64,000 bases of DNA from contig NZ_FORP01000014.1 in the NCBI RefSeq assembly GCF_900114035.1, positions 62,001 through 126,000 of the forward strand. The letters run 5' to 3'. The first letter of the stretch is position 1, and every line of letters begins with the position of its first letter. Source of the stretch: Amycolatopsis sacchari (GTDB lineage Bacteria; Actinomycetota; Actinomycetes; Mycobacteriales; Pseudonocardiaceae). A program made the translations under genes and the position numbers. The notes beneath the pieces were generated by a model. That model did no database searches. It had not been told where the DNA came from and saw nothing but the letters and a program-made list of their open reading frames with translations. Positions 26,691-35,132 of the stretch are shown here, in pieces.

Positions 26691-26922
26691 CCTGCCGCTG
26701 CTCACTGATTGGCTCCGCGGCCGCCTCAGCAACGACAAGCTGACCGAGCTACCAGCAGGCGAGCAGGTAGCCCCAAAGGCCGAACGCGTCCGCGCTCTCG
26801 CACTCCTCGACGACCTCGCAGCCGACCTGCGCCCCGGCGTCTGCCACGGCGACGCCTCGCCCTGGAACGCGCGGGCGCGGCGTGGTGCCGGTGTCTGGCG
26901 GCGCAGTCGACGGCAGCGCTAA
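26677..26922 (+). pseudogene. Aminoglycoside phosphotransferase-like fragment
   Basis: The reading stretch contains LLTDWLRGRLSND, then ALALLDDLAADLRPGVCHGDASPWN. The last part is the Brenner motif (HGDxxxxN) of APH-type small-molecule kinases, normally followed by the DxD metal motif. Here the frame becomes Arg-rich and stops shortly afterwards, so the catalytic second half is lost. It overlaps the HAD fragment in another frame. Confidence 0.6.
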
Positions 26923-26942
26923 GCAGCGAGAACAATCATCGA

Positions 26943-27353
26943 TCAAGCGCGTTTCCCGAGCCCTGGTAACCCGCCGGACACTGCTCGGAGGCTGATTCGG
27001 GGCTCATGCTTGGACTCGGAACGGCGGGTGCGCTTCGTGCGAGGTCTCGTAGCGATCCTCTCTCGTAGCCAGCGTTTGCCTGCCGACTGGGTTCGCAACG
27101 CAGCGAGCGCTGCCTCCAGTCGTTTCAGGTAAGCCGTTCTCTCGGTATCGGCGAGATCAGCGTCGTTGATGTCGGTTGCCAGCTGGTCTACTTGCCTCCG
27201 GGCCGATGCGCGAGCCGCATCCCGCTTAGCCTGCATAGCCTCGCCGGAGGGAGCACGTACCGTCCAAGCCTGGAGGTAAAGCTCGACGTGCTTCTCGACG
27301 CGCCGAACCTCTCGCTCGTGACGAGTTATGGGGTTGGAGCGTCTTGCATTCAT
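26943..27353 (-). CDS. Hypothetical basic helical protein in the tRNA-Ala scar
   Basis: A 136-residue Arg/Ala-rich protein predicted largely helical (EVRRVEKHVELYLQAW, then RRQVDQLATDINDADLADTERTAYL in two parts). It starts at ATG 27353, lies between the duplicated tRNA ends, and has mixed, less GC-biased codon use. I do not recognise it. It could be cargo of the former element or part of a degraded gene. Confidence 0.4.
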   Translation of the reverse strand: MNARRSNPITRHEREVRRVEKHVELYLQAWTVRAPSGEAMQAKRDAARASARRQVDQLATDINDADLADTERTAYLKRLEAALAALRTQSAGKRWLRERIATRPRTKRTRRSESKHEPRISLRAVSGGLPGLGKRA

Positions 27354-27446
27354 ATCTGAGATGTCCGCTCGCGGCGGTAGGTCGTTACGGGCAGCCGCGA
27401 AGGTGCAGGCAAGCCGCGACCAGCAGCGCCACGGCTGGACTGCCGC

Positions 27447-27472
27447 GGGGTTCCATTCCCCTCAGCTCCACA
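27447..27472 (+). repeat. Candidate attachment repeat, copy 2
   Basis: GGGGTTCCATTCCCCTCAGC followed by TCCACA repeats the tRNA-Ala 3' end (26173-26198) with one mismatch. No other part of a tRNA is present here, so this is not a tRNA gene. It would mark the distal end of the inserted segment. Confidence 0.75.
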
Positions 27473-27616
27473 AACCACGTTCGACACACGGCTCCGAGTT
27501 GAGTCGTCTTCTTCACGGACCACCCACTCCACCTGCCCCGTCGGGGCGTGGCGACGCCTGGACCCCAAACCCCGGTCACCGCGGCCGGGTGCAGCGGTCC
27601 TTCCAGGTGTGACCGG

Positions 27617-28516
27617 TCAGGGCTGGCGGGTCGGCGGTTTGTGCGTGGAATGCCCTTTCTGCTCTTGTCCGGTCGTGGCGGTCCAGCTGGCTAGCAGCTT
27701 CAGGGCGTCCTCGGCGGCGGTTTCGGGGGGTGCGCTGTAGACGACCACGCTCAGGCCGCTGTCGTCGGGCAGGGTCATGGTTTCCTGGTCGAGTTCCAGG
27801 TCGCCGACGAGCGGGTGGTTGAGGCGTTTGGTGCTTTCGCGGAAGACGTGCACGTCGTGCGATCCCCACAGCACGCGGAAGGTGTCGCTGCGGGTGGATA
27901 GTTCCCCGATCAGGTTCGATAGTTCCCGGTCGTAGGGGCTCCTTCCCGCCTCGACGCGTAGCGCGCCCACGGCGAAGCGGGCCATGCGCTCCCAGTCGGT
28001 GTAGAACCGCCTGGCTGCTGGATTGAGAAACGCGAACCGGGCGACGTTCGCGCCGCAGGTCGGGTCGGCGTACATCTCCGAGTACAGAGCCCGGCCCAGT
28101 GGGTTGGCGGCCAGCGTGTCGAGGCGGTTGTTCATCACGTAGGCCGGCATCCCCGGCATACCGTCGACGATCCGCGCCACGCTCGGCCTCACCGTCGGAC
28201 GGGCCTCCCGCTGCCGTGCCCGTGCCCGCGGCGCCGGTCCCGCGGCGCGGGCGAGGTCGTACAGGTACATGCGCTCGGTGTCATCCAGCCGCAAGGCGCG
28301 GGCAAGGGCGTCCAGCACACTGTCGGAGACCCCCTGGAGGTTTCCGCGCTCCAGGCGCGTGTAGTACTCGACGCTCACCCCGGCGAGCGCGGCGACCTCT
28401 CCCCGGCGCAGTCCGGGCACCCGCCGCTGACCATACGTCGGCAGACCCACCTGCTCCGGGGTGATCTTGTCGCGCCGGGAGCGGAGGAAAGCGCTGACTG
28501 CGTCCCGGTTGTCCAT
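27617..28516 (-). CDS. XRE-family regulator with MmyB-like ligand-binding domain
   Basis: A 299-residue regulator. The N-terminal helix-turn-helix (about 30-80, VPGLRRGEVAALAGVSVEYYTRLERG) is followed by an MmyB-like PAS-type domain (about 110-285: MPAYVMNNRLDTLAANPLGRAL, ADPTCGANVARFAFLNP). Family members bind small hydrophobic ligands and regulate the divergent gene. Here it faces a SnoaL-like gene across 157 bp, its likely target. ATG 28516 is the start. Confidence 0.88.
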   Translation of the reverse strand: MDNRDAVSAFLRSRRDKITPEQVGLPTYGQRRVPGLRRGEVAALAGVSVEYYTRLERGNLQGVSDSVLDALARALRLDDTERMYLYDLARAAGPAPRARARQREARPTVRPSVARIVDGMPGMPAYVMNNRLDTLAANPLGRALYSEMYADPTCGANVARFAFLNPAARRFYTDWERMARFAVGALRVEAGRSPYDRELSNLIGELSTRSDTFRVLWGSHDVHVFRESTKRLNHPLVGDLELDQETMTLPDDSGLSVVVYSAPPETAAEDALKLLASWTATTGQEQKGHSTHKPPTRQP

Positions 28517-28673
28517 GACGACAGAGTAAATAGGCCACGCGCGCGGTGGGGGACTCTGCCAGTACCCCTCACAGCAGGAACTCCCCCGTCACGACCACCT
28601 GCCGTTGCATGGTGCGTGCCCCAGTCCTCTGGGGCCTTTCCCCGTACCGGAACGAAACTGAAGGGCATGCAAG

Positions 28674-29108
28674 ATGAGCAACCAGACGAAGACGCTGACG
28701 GAGAGCCCCGCGCAGGTCGTGCGCGAGCTGTACGACGCGCTGAGCAAGGGCGACGTGCCGGGTGTCCTGGCCAAGCTCGCCCCCGAGGTGATCGTCGACG
28801 AGCCGGCCCAGCTCCCCTACGGCGGCGTGCACCGGGGCAGCGAGGTGTTCGTGCAGTCGATCCTCGGCGCGATGATGGGGTACGCCAACGTCGTGATCAC
28901 CAGTGCCGAGGTGTTCGAAGGCCCGACAGGCGTCGTCGGAACGCTCACCGGAACGCTCACGGCCCATTCCACCGGTGAGCAGTTCCCGCTGACCATGGTC
29001 GAGATCCACCAGGTCGAGGACGGCCTGGTGCGCAAGATCGACGTCTACACCAAGAACCCCCACGAACTCGCGGCGTTCTACACGCGCGCCGAGGCTGGCA
29101 CCCGCTGA
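28674..29108 (+). CDS. SnoaL-like (NTF2-fold) protein
   Basis: A 144-residue single-domain NTF2-fold protein. It begins with a helix (AQVVRELYDALSKGDVPGVL), then a strand and pocket-forming segment (VIVDEPAQLPYGGVHRG), and ends in the conserved beta sheet (FPLTMVEIHQVEDGLVRKIDVY). SnoaL-like proteins are often small isomerases, hydrolases or carriers; catalysis cannot be assigned here. It is divergent from the MmyB-type regulator, a very common arrangement. Confidence 0.82.
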   Translation: MSNQTKTLTESPAQVVRELYDALSKGDVPGVLAKLAPEVIVDEPAQLPYGGVHRGSEVFVQSILGAMMGYANVVITSAEVFEGPTGVVGTLTGTLTAHSTGEQFPLTMVEIHQVEDGLVRKIDVYTKNPHELAAFYTRAEAGTR

Positions 29109-29570
29109 CGGCACCTCGTCAAGATCTCGGCCGAGTTGCCGCACCGCAGCGCGAGCAACTCGGCCGGCCCATCCCCAGCCGCGCGGAACGGCGCCCGATC
29201 CGCGCGGCTGGTCGTGGAGGCCCCCTCGTGCGTCATCTCACTCACCACCGCGCCTGCAGGTCTCCGATCAACAGCAGCGGCCAACGCGCAGACCGCAGCA
29301 CGTCCCGGGACGCACCGGTAAGAGCCGCATACCGTGTGCCGAGCAGCAGCCCGAGGATCGAAAGATCAAGGTGAGGCCGACGACCACGCCCTTGATCACG
29401 GTGACTGCGCGAACCACAGCGTCCGAACCTGATCGAGTCGGCATAGCACCACGCGTGGTCATTCGGCGCCATCTGCTTCGACGCGCGGGCCCCTGTAAGG
29501 GGTTCGGGTGGGGATGCCGCGTTTGCGGAGCGACTCGGGAGGGCTTTTTGCTTCAGGGCTGCTCGACCGA
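29109..29570. other. Intergenic stretch with only broken coding traces
   Basis: On the minus strand a hydrophobic coding-like peptide runs from about 29462 to 29340 (VIKGVVVGLTLIF) and seems to continue in another frame toward 29242 (LGLLLGTRYAALTG). This may be a frameshifted remnant of a small membrane protein. Evidence is too weak to call a gene. No other structure is evident. Confidence 0.35.
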
Positions 29571-30983
29571 CTACGCGGGATCGCGGTAGCGGTGCAGCAT
29601 GTGGTTGAACCTCCGCAACTTGTCGACAGCGTCCCCCGGGATCGGGTCCGGGTGGAAGTGCATGACGTTGTTGCGGATGAGGCGGATCTCCTCCAGGCGT
29701 GCGATGAAGGTGGGCCGGTCCAGTGGCCATCCCAACTGTTCCCAGACTTCCCTGTTCTCCAGGATGTGCTGGTAGTCGCCGAACGAGAGCTGGTCGGCAT
29801 TCTTGATCGTCCTGCTGCAGAAGCGCTGCAGGGTCTCCACGTCGAAGGCGCGGCCCAGAATCCAGCGGAGCGTCCGATCCAGCTCGCCCAACTGGAAGAA
29901 CGGCGTGGCCATCTCACCGTAGCGCTGGGCTACGTCGGCCGTCGTCACGATGCCCTTGATGCTCTTGCTTTCGTCCAGTACGAACACGAATTCGCGCCGT
30001 TGCAGGGTGGGCAGGACCTCGAAGAGATCGCGATCGTAGGCGACCACCTCCACGTGGGGCTCGATCGCGTCACCGACGCCCGCGCTGGGCTTCTGGTGCA
30101 TCGCCTGCGCGATCGATCGCCAAGTGACGGCACCGCGCAAGTTACGAGGGCCACTGAGGACGGCGAGCTGCGAGTAGTCGTTGAGAAGCATCTTGGTGAT
30201 CGCTTCTTCAAGCGTGCTGTTGGGCGCCACGGAGGCGACGCCGGTGAGAGGAGAGAGGTTTCCCACCGTGAGCCGTACATCCAGGTCGGTGCCTCCCTCG
30301 TCGTCCTCGGCGACCGGGAGATCATCGAGGTCAGATCGCGCGGAAAGGGCAGCACTCTCCACTTCGTCGGGTGGTGTCGTCAGCGAAACCACGGTGTCGA
30401 GGGTCACCGCTCGGAAGCTCGGGGAGGTCATCAACCCGTGATTGGCCAGATCCGCTTCGATCTGACTGACTTGGTCGCCGCGCTCTGTCGCGCCCCAGAG
30501 GGCCAGGAGCTCGCGCACGGAGATCCGCTCTGGGGCATGCTCCTCGGCGCGGTTGCGCGCCTGCCGCAATCGTTCGTGGACCCGCCGCCGGATCGTGTCC
30601 TCGCTCGGCGGGTGCGCGGTGGCCGCGGCCCTGGAAATAGTCTGGTCGAGCAACTCCTGGCGCACCGCGTCCAACAGCCGATCCTGGTCGACCACCAGCC
30701 ATGCACGCCACCCGTCGACCGCTCGCATGCCGGCCGCGACCATGGCAGCCCGCGAAGGTGACCGGAACTCCTCGCCGTCGGGCTCGAGCCGGATCCGGCC
30801 CCGGTCGGTCACGGTGGCGTCGTACGTCACCCCGATGCGGTTGCGCTTGAACCTGAGCTTCGTGCCACTGGTGATGAGCCCCGCATCGAGCAGATCGGAA
30901 ACCGTCACGCGGCGGCCGCCGAGGAGGTACATCGACCGGCCGCCCGCCTCATTGCCGCGGTCCTCCGTCGTTTCGCCCGTCAC
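29571..30983 (-). CDS. RAMA - CBS - CBS - HEPN-like protein
   Basis: A 470-residue soluble protein with four parts. Residues 20-105 resemble a RAMA domain (LLDAGLITSGTKLRFKR, GVTYDATVTDRGRIRL), a family found with DNA-modification systems. Residues 152-205 form a winged-helix-like segment. Residues 245-355 are a CBS pair, expected to bind adenosine nucleotides. Residues 360-465 are helical and carry R437-N-N-V-M-H442, matching the R-x4-6-H motif of HEPN ribonucleases. It is the last gene of a three-gene operon, 6 bp after the SAP-like gene. The domain calls come from pattern reading; a nucleotide-gated RNase effector is inference. Confidence 0.75.
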   Translation of the reverse strand: MTGETTEDRGNEAGGRSMYLLGGRRVTVSDLLDAGLITSGTKLRFKRNRIGVTYDATVTDRGRIRLEPDGEEFRSPSRAAMVAAGMRAVDGWRAWLVVDQDRLLDAVRQELLDQTISRAAATAHPPSEDTIRRRVHERLRQARNRAEEHAPERISVRELLALWGATERGDQVSQIEADLANHGLMTSPSFRAVTLDTVVSLTTPPDEVESAALSARSDLDDLPVAEDDEGGTDLDVRLTVGNLSPLTGVASVAPNSTLEEAITKMLLNDYSQLAVLSGPRNLRGAVTWRSIAQAMHQKPSAGVGDAIEPHVEVVAYDRDLFEVLPTLQRREFVFVLDESKSIKGIVTTADVAQRYGEMATPFFQLGELDRTLRWILGRAFDVETLQRFCSRTIKNADQLSFGDYQHILENREVWEQLGWPLDRPTFIARLEEIRLIRNNVMHFHPDPIPGDAVDKLRRFNHMLHRYRDPA

Positions 30984-30989
30984 CGGCGC

Positions 30990-31694
30990 TCACCACCTCC
31001 GGAGTCCGGCGAACTTGCGCCGGGCCGCGATCGCTTGTTTCAGCACCCTTTTTTCCAGTTCTGCCTGGCTGAGCCGCTCCACCCGCGTGAGCTGCAAATG
31101 ACCCGCGACGGCGAGCAGACTCTCCCGGTCGAGATCCTGCGCGCGGAGGTACGCGGTGCCCTCTTCCTCGGTATCGAGTTGGCGCAGGTGTGAGGCAATG
31201 GCCGCTGCCTCCTCGTCGGTCTTCGCGGGTTCGGCGGACGTTCGCGAGACCCGGGTGCTCGCCATTTCGTTCCCGCGGACGTCCGCTCGGCCGGGGCCGC
31301 AACGGGCCAGCAGGTCGACGAGTTCGGCACGTTTCAAGGCGCTGTAGCCGGTCAGACCGAGAATCCTGGCCACCTCTCGCAGCTCTTTCACGCGTAACGC
31401 GCTCGCGTTCAAGTAGATCCGTCGTTGCTGCTCCGAAGCCAGCGACGACATTTCGTGGGCCACTTGGAGTGGACTGCCCGAAGGAGATGCGGCGAGAACG
31501 GGCGGCGCCGGAGCGGGGCCCGCGTGCACGTCTTCGCGAGGTGGCGAGCTGACCGGTACTGCTGATGCCTCCACGCGGACAACGCCCAGCTTCGCTGTAC
31601 CTCTGGTCAGCGCTTCCAGTGTCGAGTCGTCCTGCTGTTCCAAGAATTCGTAGAGCCGGGCCTGGAGGACGACGAACTTCCTCAAGTCGTTCAC
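30990..31694 (-). CDS. Protein with two SAP/Rho-N-like helical repeats
   Basis: A 234-residue protein: a short N-terminal helix, a Pro/Ser/Ala-rich linker (about 45-75), a helix-extended-helix at about 97-131 (VKELREVARILGLTGYSALKR) of the SAP/Rho N-terminal type, a second linker and a related module at about 184-222 (ESLLAVAGHLQLTRVERLSQ). Such modules usually bind nucleic acid. It starts at GTG 31694, overlapping the ParA-like gene by GTGA. A role as DNA-binding adaptor between the ATPase and the RAMA-CBS-HEPN protein is inferred. Confidence 0.65.
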   Translation of the reverse strand: MNDLRKFVVLQARLYEFLEQQDDSTLEALTRGTAKLGVVRVEASAVPVSSPPREDVHAGPAPAPPVLAASPSGSPLQVAHEMSSLASEQQRRIYLNASALRVKELREVARILGLTGYSALKRAELVDLLARCGPGRADVRGNEMASTRVSRTSAEPAKTDEEAAAIASHLRQLDTEEEGTAYLRAQDLDRESLLAVAGHLQLTRVERLSQAELEKRVLKQAIAARRKFAGLRRW

Positions 31695-32635
31695 CGGTGA
31701 CCACCCGGCAGCAGGTCGAGCGCGCCCAGGACCTCGTCGGCCAACTGGTCGAATTCTTTGACGACCTCGTCTCTGCCAGTGGCTCGCAACATCGCGGGCA
31801 CACCACTTTCCCCGGCATCACCGAAGTGTCGGGGGCTGTTTCGGATCTTGCTCTCCAGCACCGGTACCTGCGAATTCAGACGTACTTCCTCGATGTAGGT
31901 GTGCTGAGCAAGAGTCACTTGTTGTGAATAGATCTGCACCATCGTGAAGACCACGCCGAGGAACGCGGGATCGATCGGTCGGTGGCTGTCGGCCGTGCGC
32001 TTGTGATTGACGAAGTCGTTGAACTGCTGTACCAGCACCGCACAATTACCCACCAGGTAGTCCAAGCCGAGTGTGGACAGGTAGTCGGCCTTGGCCGGCA
32101 CGAGGATTTGCTCACTGGCTACGATCGCGGTCTTCGTGACGAGGCCGAAATTCGGTGCGCAGTCGATGAGCACCAGGTCGTATTCACTGAAACGGTCGTC
32201 CTCGAGTGCGTGCCGCAGACAGCTGTGCAGGTCCAGAAACTTCCGCTTCGACCCGTCGAGGGTGGTGGCTCCGCCCAACCGGGCGGCGAGTTCGAGGTCT
32301 ATGTCGATCAGGCCGAGGTGAGAGGAAATCAGGTCGAGGTGGCCGCCTGGATGGTCGATGGCTTCGTTGACCGGCTTCGGGGTAACGATGAGATCTGCCA
32401 GCGAGATCTCTCGTCCCGGCAGCTCGGCGTCGTACCACCGCTTGATGGTGCGTTCGTCCTTGAGATTCGCATGCCAGTCATCGATCGAGAAGAACGAGAA
32501 GGTCAGGTTGGTCTGCGGATCGAGGTCGATGAGCAGCACCCGCAAGCCCCGGCTCGCGGCGACCGCGCCGAGATTCGCCGTGAGGGTGGTCTTCCCGACT
32601 CCGCCTTTGTAATTCATGACCGCCACGACCCGCAT
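31691..32635 (-). CDS. ParA/MinD-family ATPase
   Basis: A 314-residue deviant-Walker ATPase: YKGGVGKTTLTANLG at residues 9-23, LLIDLDPQTNLTFSFF for the A' motif and LVLIDCAPNFG for Walker B. It resembles plasmid/chromosome ParA but no ParB or parS-like repeats are evident nearby. ATG 32635 has GGGGAGAG at good spacing, preferred over upstream in-frame starts. It heads a tightly coupled operon with the SAP-like and RAMA-CBS-HEPN genes. The AT-richer DNA at 32690-32880 should hold the promoter. Confidence 0.85.
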   Translation of the reverse strand: MRVVAVMNYKGGVGKTTLTANLGAVAASRGLRVLLIDLDPQTNLTFSFFSIDDWHANLKDERTIKRWYDAELPGREISLADLIVTPKPVNEAIDHPGGHLDLISSHLGLIDIDLELAARLGGATTLDGSKRKFLDLHSCLRHALEDDRFSEYDLVLIDCAPNFGLVTKTAIVASEQILVPAKADYLSTLGLDYLVGNCAVLVQQFNDFVNHKRTADSHRPIDPAFLGVVFTMVQIYSQQVTLAQHTYIEEVRLNSQVPVLESKIRNSPRHFGDAGESGVPAMLRATGRDEVVKEFDQLADEVLGALDLLPGGHR

Positions 32636-32922
32636 ATGCTCTCCCCGGTGCCCTCGTGCCCGACGGTGACGACGAACCATGATCGAATTCGTCTAGCTGA
32701 TCCGTTTCAAGACCTTGGCAGAGATCGTGCGTTGAAAGCAATAGGCGGGTATTTGGTTCGACGCAACGTGCGGCAGGTGGTCATCCGTCTGCAGTACTCG
32801 TGCGTCCAATCCGGTGGTAATGACGATTCGGTGATTACCGGCGATGATGAGTTGAATTGGCGGTTACTCACCACCCTCCTGTCCGGTTGGGAGGAGGTGG
32901 ACGGATTTCGGGCACCGAGAAC

Positions 32923-33597
32923 TCACGCGCCCACCGCGGCCGGAACCCGTTCTGCCGCGACCTTCCGCCGCGTGCGGCGGTGGCGGGTGTGCTGGAGCCA
33001 CCACTCGGCCGCGAGCAGGTTCACCACCCAGCTCAGCCACGCGCCGACACCGACCGCCTGCGCGACTGCCGCCTCGTCGGCCGGGTGGACGATTGCCATG
33101 ACCAGCATGCCCCACGGGCGGTTCAGGATGATCGAGAAGCACAGGGCGAAGCTGCGCACCATCCACTCGCGGTGTTCGGCGAAACGACGGCGCCTGGCCG
33201 TCCGCCAGCCTGCGATCGTCGTCGCCACCCAAAGGACTCCGAGCATCGTGTTCGCCGCCTGCTGGTTCGGACCCCAGTAAGTGACCGCGCTGAACGTCAG
33301 CACCGCGAGCCCGCCGGGGACGCACGCGAAGACGTACACCCGGCCGCTCCAGCGGTGCACCATCGGGGACCTGCCCCGCAGCCACGGCCACAGCTGCAGG
33401 CAACCGCTGAGCAACGCGAGCGAACCGAGGAAGATGTGTGTGACCAGCAGCGGGTAGTAGTACGGCACCCCGTCCGGCGGAACGGTGCGGGCGCGGGCCG
33501 GGTCGAGGCCGAGGTACGGCGGCAGCGAGTAGCCGAGGAACAGCACGACCACCACCATGAGCCCGACGAGCGGAAGGCGACGAAGCTTGGAAGTCAT
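32923..33597 (-). CDS. DUF2306 multi-pass membrane protein
   Basis: A 224-residue protein with about six membrane helices. Conserved His/Arg positions are typical of the DUF2306 family: THIFLGSLALLSGCLQLWPWLR, HRWSGRVYVF, and REWMVRSFALCFS followed by LNRPW. The histidines suggest a haem- or redox-linked role, but the function is not established. It starts at ATG 33597 and stands alone between the ParA operon and the PH-domain pair. Confidence 0.8.
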   Translation of the reverse strand: MTSKLRRLPLVGLMVVVVLFLGYSLPPYLGLDPARARTVPPDGVPYYYPLLVTHIFLGSLALLSGCLQLWPWLRGRSPMVHRWSGRVYVFACVPGGLAVLTFSAVTYWGPNQQAANTMLGVLWVATTIAGWRTARRRRFAEHREWMVRSFALCFSIILNRPWGMLVMAIVHPADEAAVAQAVGVGAWLSWVVNLLAAEWWLQHTRHRRTRRKVAAERVPAAVGA

Positions 33598-33671
33598 GCT
33601 CGGCACTCTTCGCGATCCCGGCACCGGGCGCGTTGGTGCCGGCCTCCCTTCTGGGGTGGGGAAAACCGCCG

Positions 33672-35132
33672 CTACCGCTTGACCAGGAACGGGTCCAGCA
33701 ACCCCGGCACCGCGTCGTGGGCCAGGGTGACCGCTTCGTCGGCGGGCAGGTCCTCGCAGGTGTAGTGCTGGCGGCCCGCCGCGGTCGTCGCCGTGAGGGA
33801 CAGCAGGCCGGAGCGGCGCTGGAAGAACGAACGGTGCATCACCCAGCCGATCACGCCGTCCGAGGACAGCACGTACCGGCGGCGCAGCAGGCTTCCGTGG
33901 CGGAACACCAGCGTGCTCCCCAGCAGCACGTGCCCGAGGTTGCGGTACCGGTCCTCCGCGAGCAGCGCGCCGATCGGGAACAACACGAGCGCTGCCTGCC
34001 ACGGCCAGTTCGGCCACCGGGCGAAAGCGTGCAGTGCCAACAGGATTCCCGTGACCACGGCCGCGAAGGCGAACGCGCGCGTGTAGCGGCGGCGGTGTGC
34101 CCTCGGGCCGTGGCGCAGCAGCTCATGTGCCGCGGGCCCTGGATCGCCGGTCACTTCGCCCGCGACGCGCCGGGCTTCCGCGAGCGGCGCCGGTGGCAGC
34201 AGGATCGAACCGCCGTGCTCGGAACCGCGGCCGACGCGGAGGCCCGTCGTGATCGCGAGGCACCGGGCACCGCCGGCGGCCCGCAGCAGCAGCGGTTCGC
34301 TGATCTCCGCGCCCCGCACGCGCCGCAGCTCGATCGTCGTCGAGCGGGTGGTCAGCAAGCCGCGCGTCACGTGCAGCGTGCCTTCCGTGCGCACGAGGCG
34401 GAAATGCCAGAACGCCAGCACGTACGCGAGCGCCGACAACACGGCCACGAGCACCACCGCGAACACCGTGATCTCCAGGACCGCCACGGCGACCGGCACC
34501 GCCGTCACCTGCCCGATGACCGAGCGCAGCAACCCGAAGTCGTCCGGGTCGAGCCGGGTCTCGTTGAACAGGTTCACCAGCGAACCGACCACCACACCGA
34601 TCGTCGCGATGCCCGACAACGTGAACGGCCCGAACCGCACCCACCGCGGCGAAAGCTCCGCCAGCACGACGCCCGTCGGCTCGACGTGCTTTTCCGTGCG
34701 GTGCAACAGTTCCTCACGCAGCCGGGCCGCCGCCGGCGTGGCGAGCGCGTCGAGGGTGACCCCTTCGTCGTGCCGGTCCGAACGGCCCGTGCCGATGACG
34801 ACGCGGCTCAGCCCGAGCACGCGCTGCAGCGGGTGCGCGGTGAGGTCGACCGTGCGGATCCTGTCCCGTGGCACGGAAAGCTCGCGCCGGTTCAGCAGGC
34901 CGCGGCGCACTCGGACGTGCGTCGGCGTGATCTGGTACGTCGTGGTGAACCAGCGCAGCAGCCCGCCCGCGATGGCGACCCCGACGCCGACGAGGCTCCA
35001 GATGTGCCCCTGCCCCTCGCTGCCGATGAACAGCACACCGATCAGCACGGGCAGGAACCGGACGATCTCCTGGACCGGGTGCACCGCGAGCATCCTCGCG
35101 CTCAACCGGTGCCACGGCAGCGGTTCGGTCAC
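33672..35132 (-). CDS. Bacterial PH domain (YdbT-like) membrane protein
   Basis: A 486-residue protein with three bPH2 domains separated by pairs of membrane helices (about 20-58, 165-245, 355-395). Repeated core motifs are YQITPTHVRVRRGLLNRRE, LHVTRGLLTTRSTTIELRRV and LSSDGVIGWVMHRSFFQRRSG. It starts at GTG 35132 inside the stop of the smaller PH gene (GTGA). The YdbS/YdbT pair is widespread; in Bacillus it is linked to envelope stress and antimicrobial compound tolerance. Confidence 0.85.
   Translation of the reverse strand: MTEPLPWHRLSARMLAVHPVQEIVRFLPVLIGVLFIGSEGQGHIWSLVGVGVAIAGGLLRWFTTTYQITPTHVRVRRGLLNRRELSVPRDRIRTVDLTAHPLQRVLGLSRVVIGTGRSDRHDEGVTLDALATPAAARLREELLHRTEKHVEPTGVVLAELSPRWVRFGPFTLSGIATIGVVVGSLVNLFNETRLDPDDFGLLRSVIGQVTAVPVAVAVLEITVFAVVLVAVLSALAYVLAFWHFRLVRTEGTLHVTRGLLTTRSTTIELRRVRGAEISEPLLLRAAGGARCLAITTGLRVGRGSEHGGSILLPPAPLAEARRVAGEVTGDPGPAAHELLRHGPRAHRRRYTRAFAFAAVVTGILLALHAFARWPNWPWQAALVLFPIGALLAEDRYRNLGHVLLGSTLVFRHGSLLRRRYVLSSDGVIGWVMHRSFFQRRSGLLSLTATTAAGRQHYTCEDLPADEAVTLAHDAVPGLLDPFLVKR

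Noticed and set aside
27447-27472. Second tRNA gene
   Set aside because: Only the T-arm and acceptor 3' half are present; no D arm or anticodon arm precedes it.
31691-32635. Chromosomal parAB locus
   Set aside because: No ParB-like gene or parS-like inverted repeats are seen, and the partner genes belong to other families.
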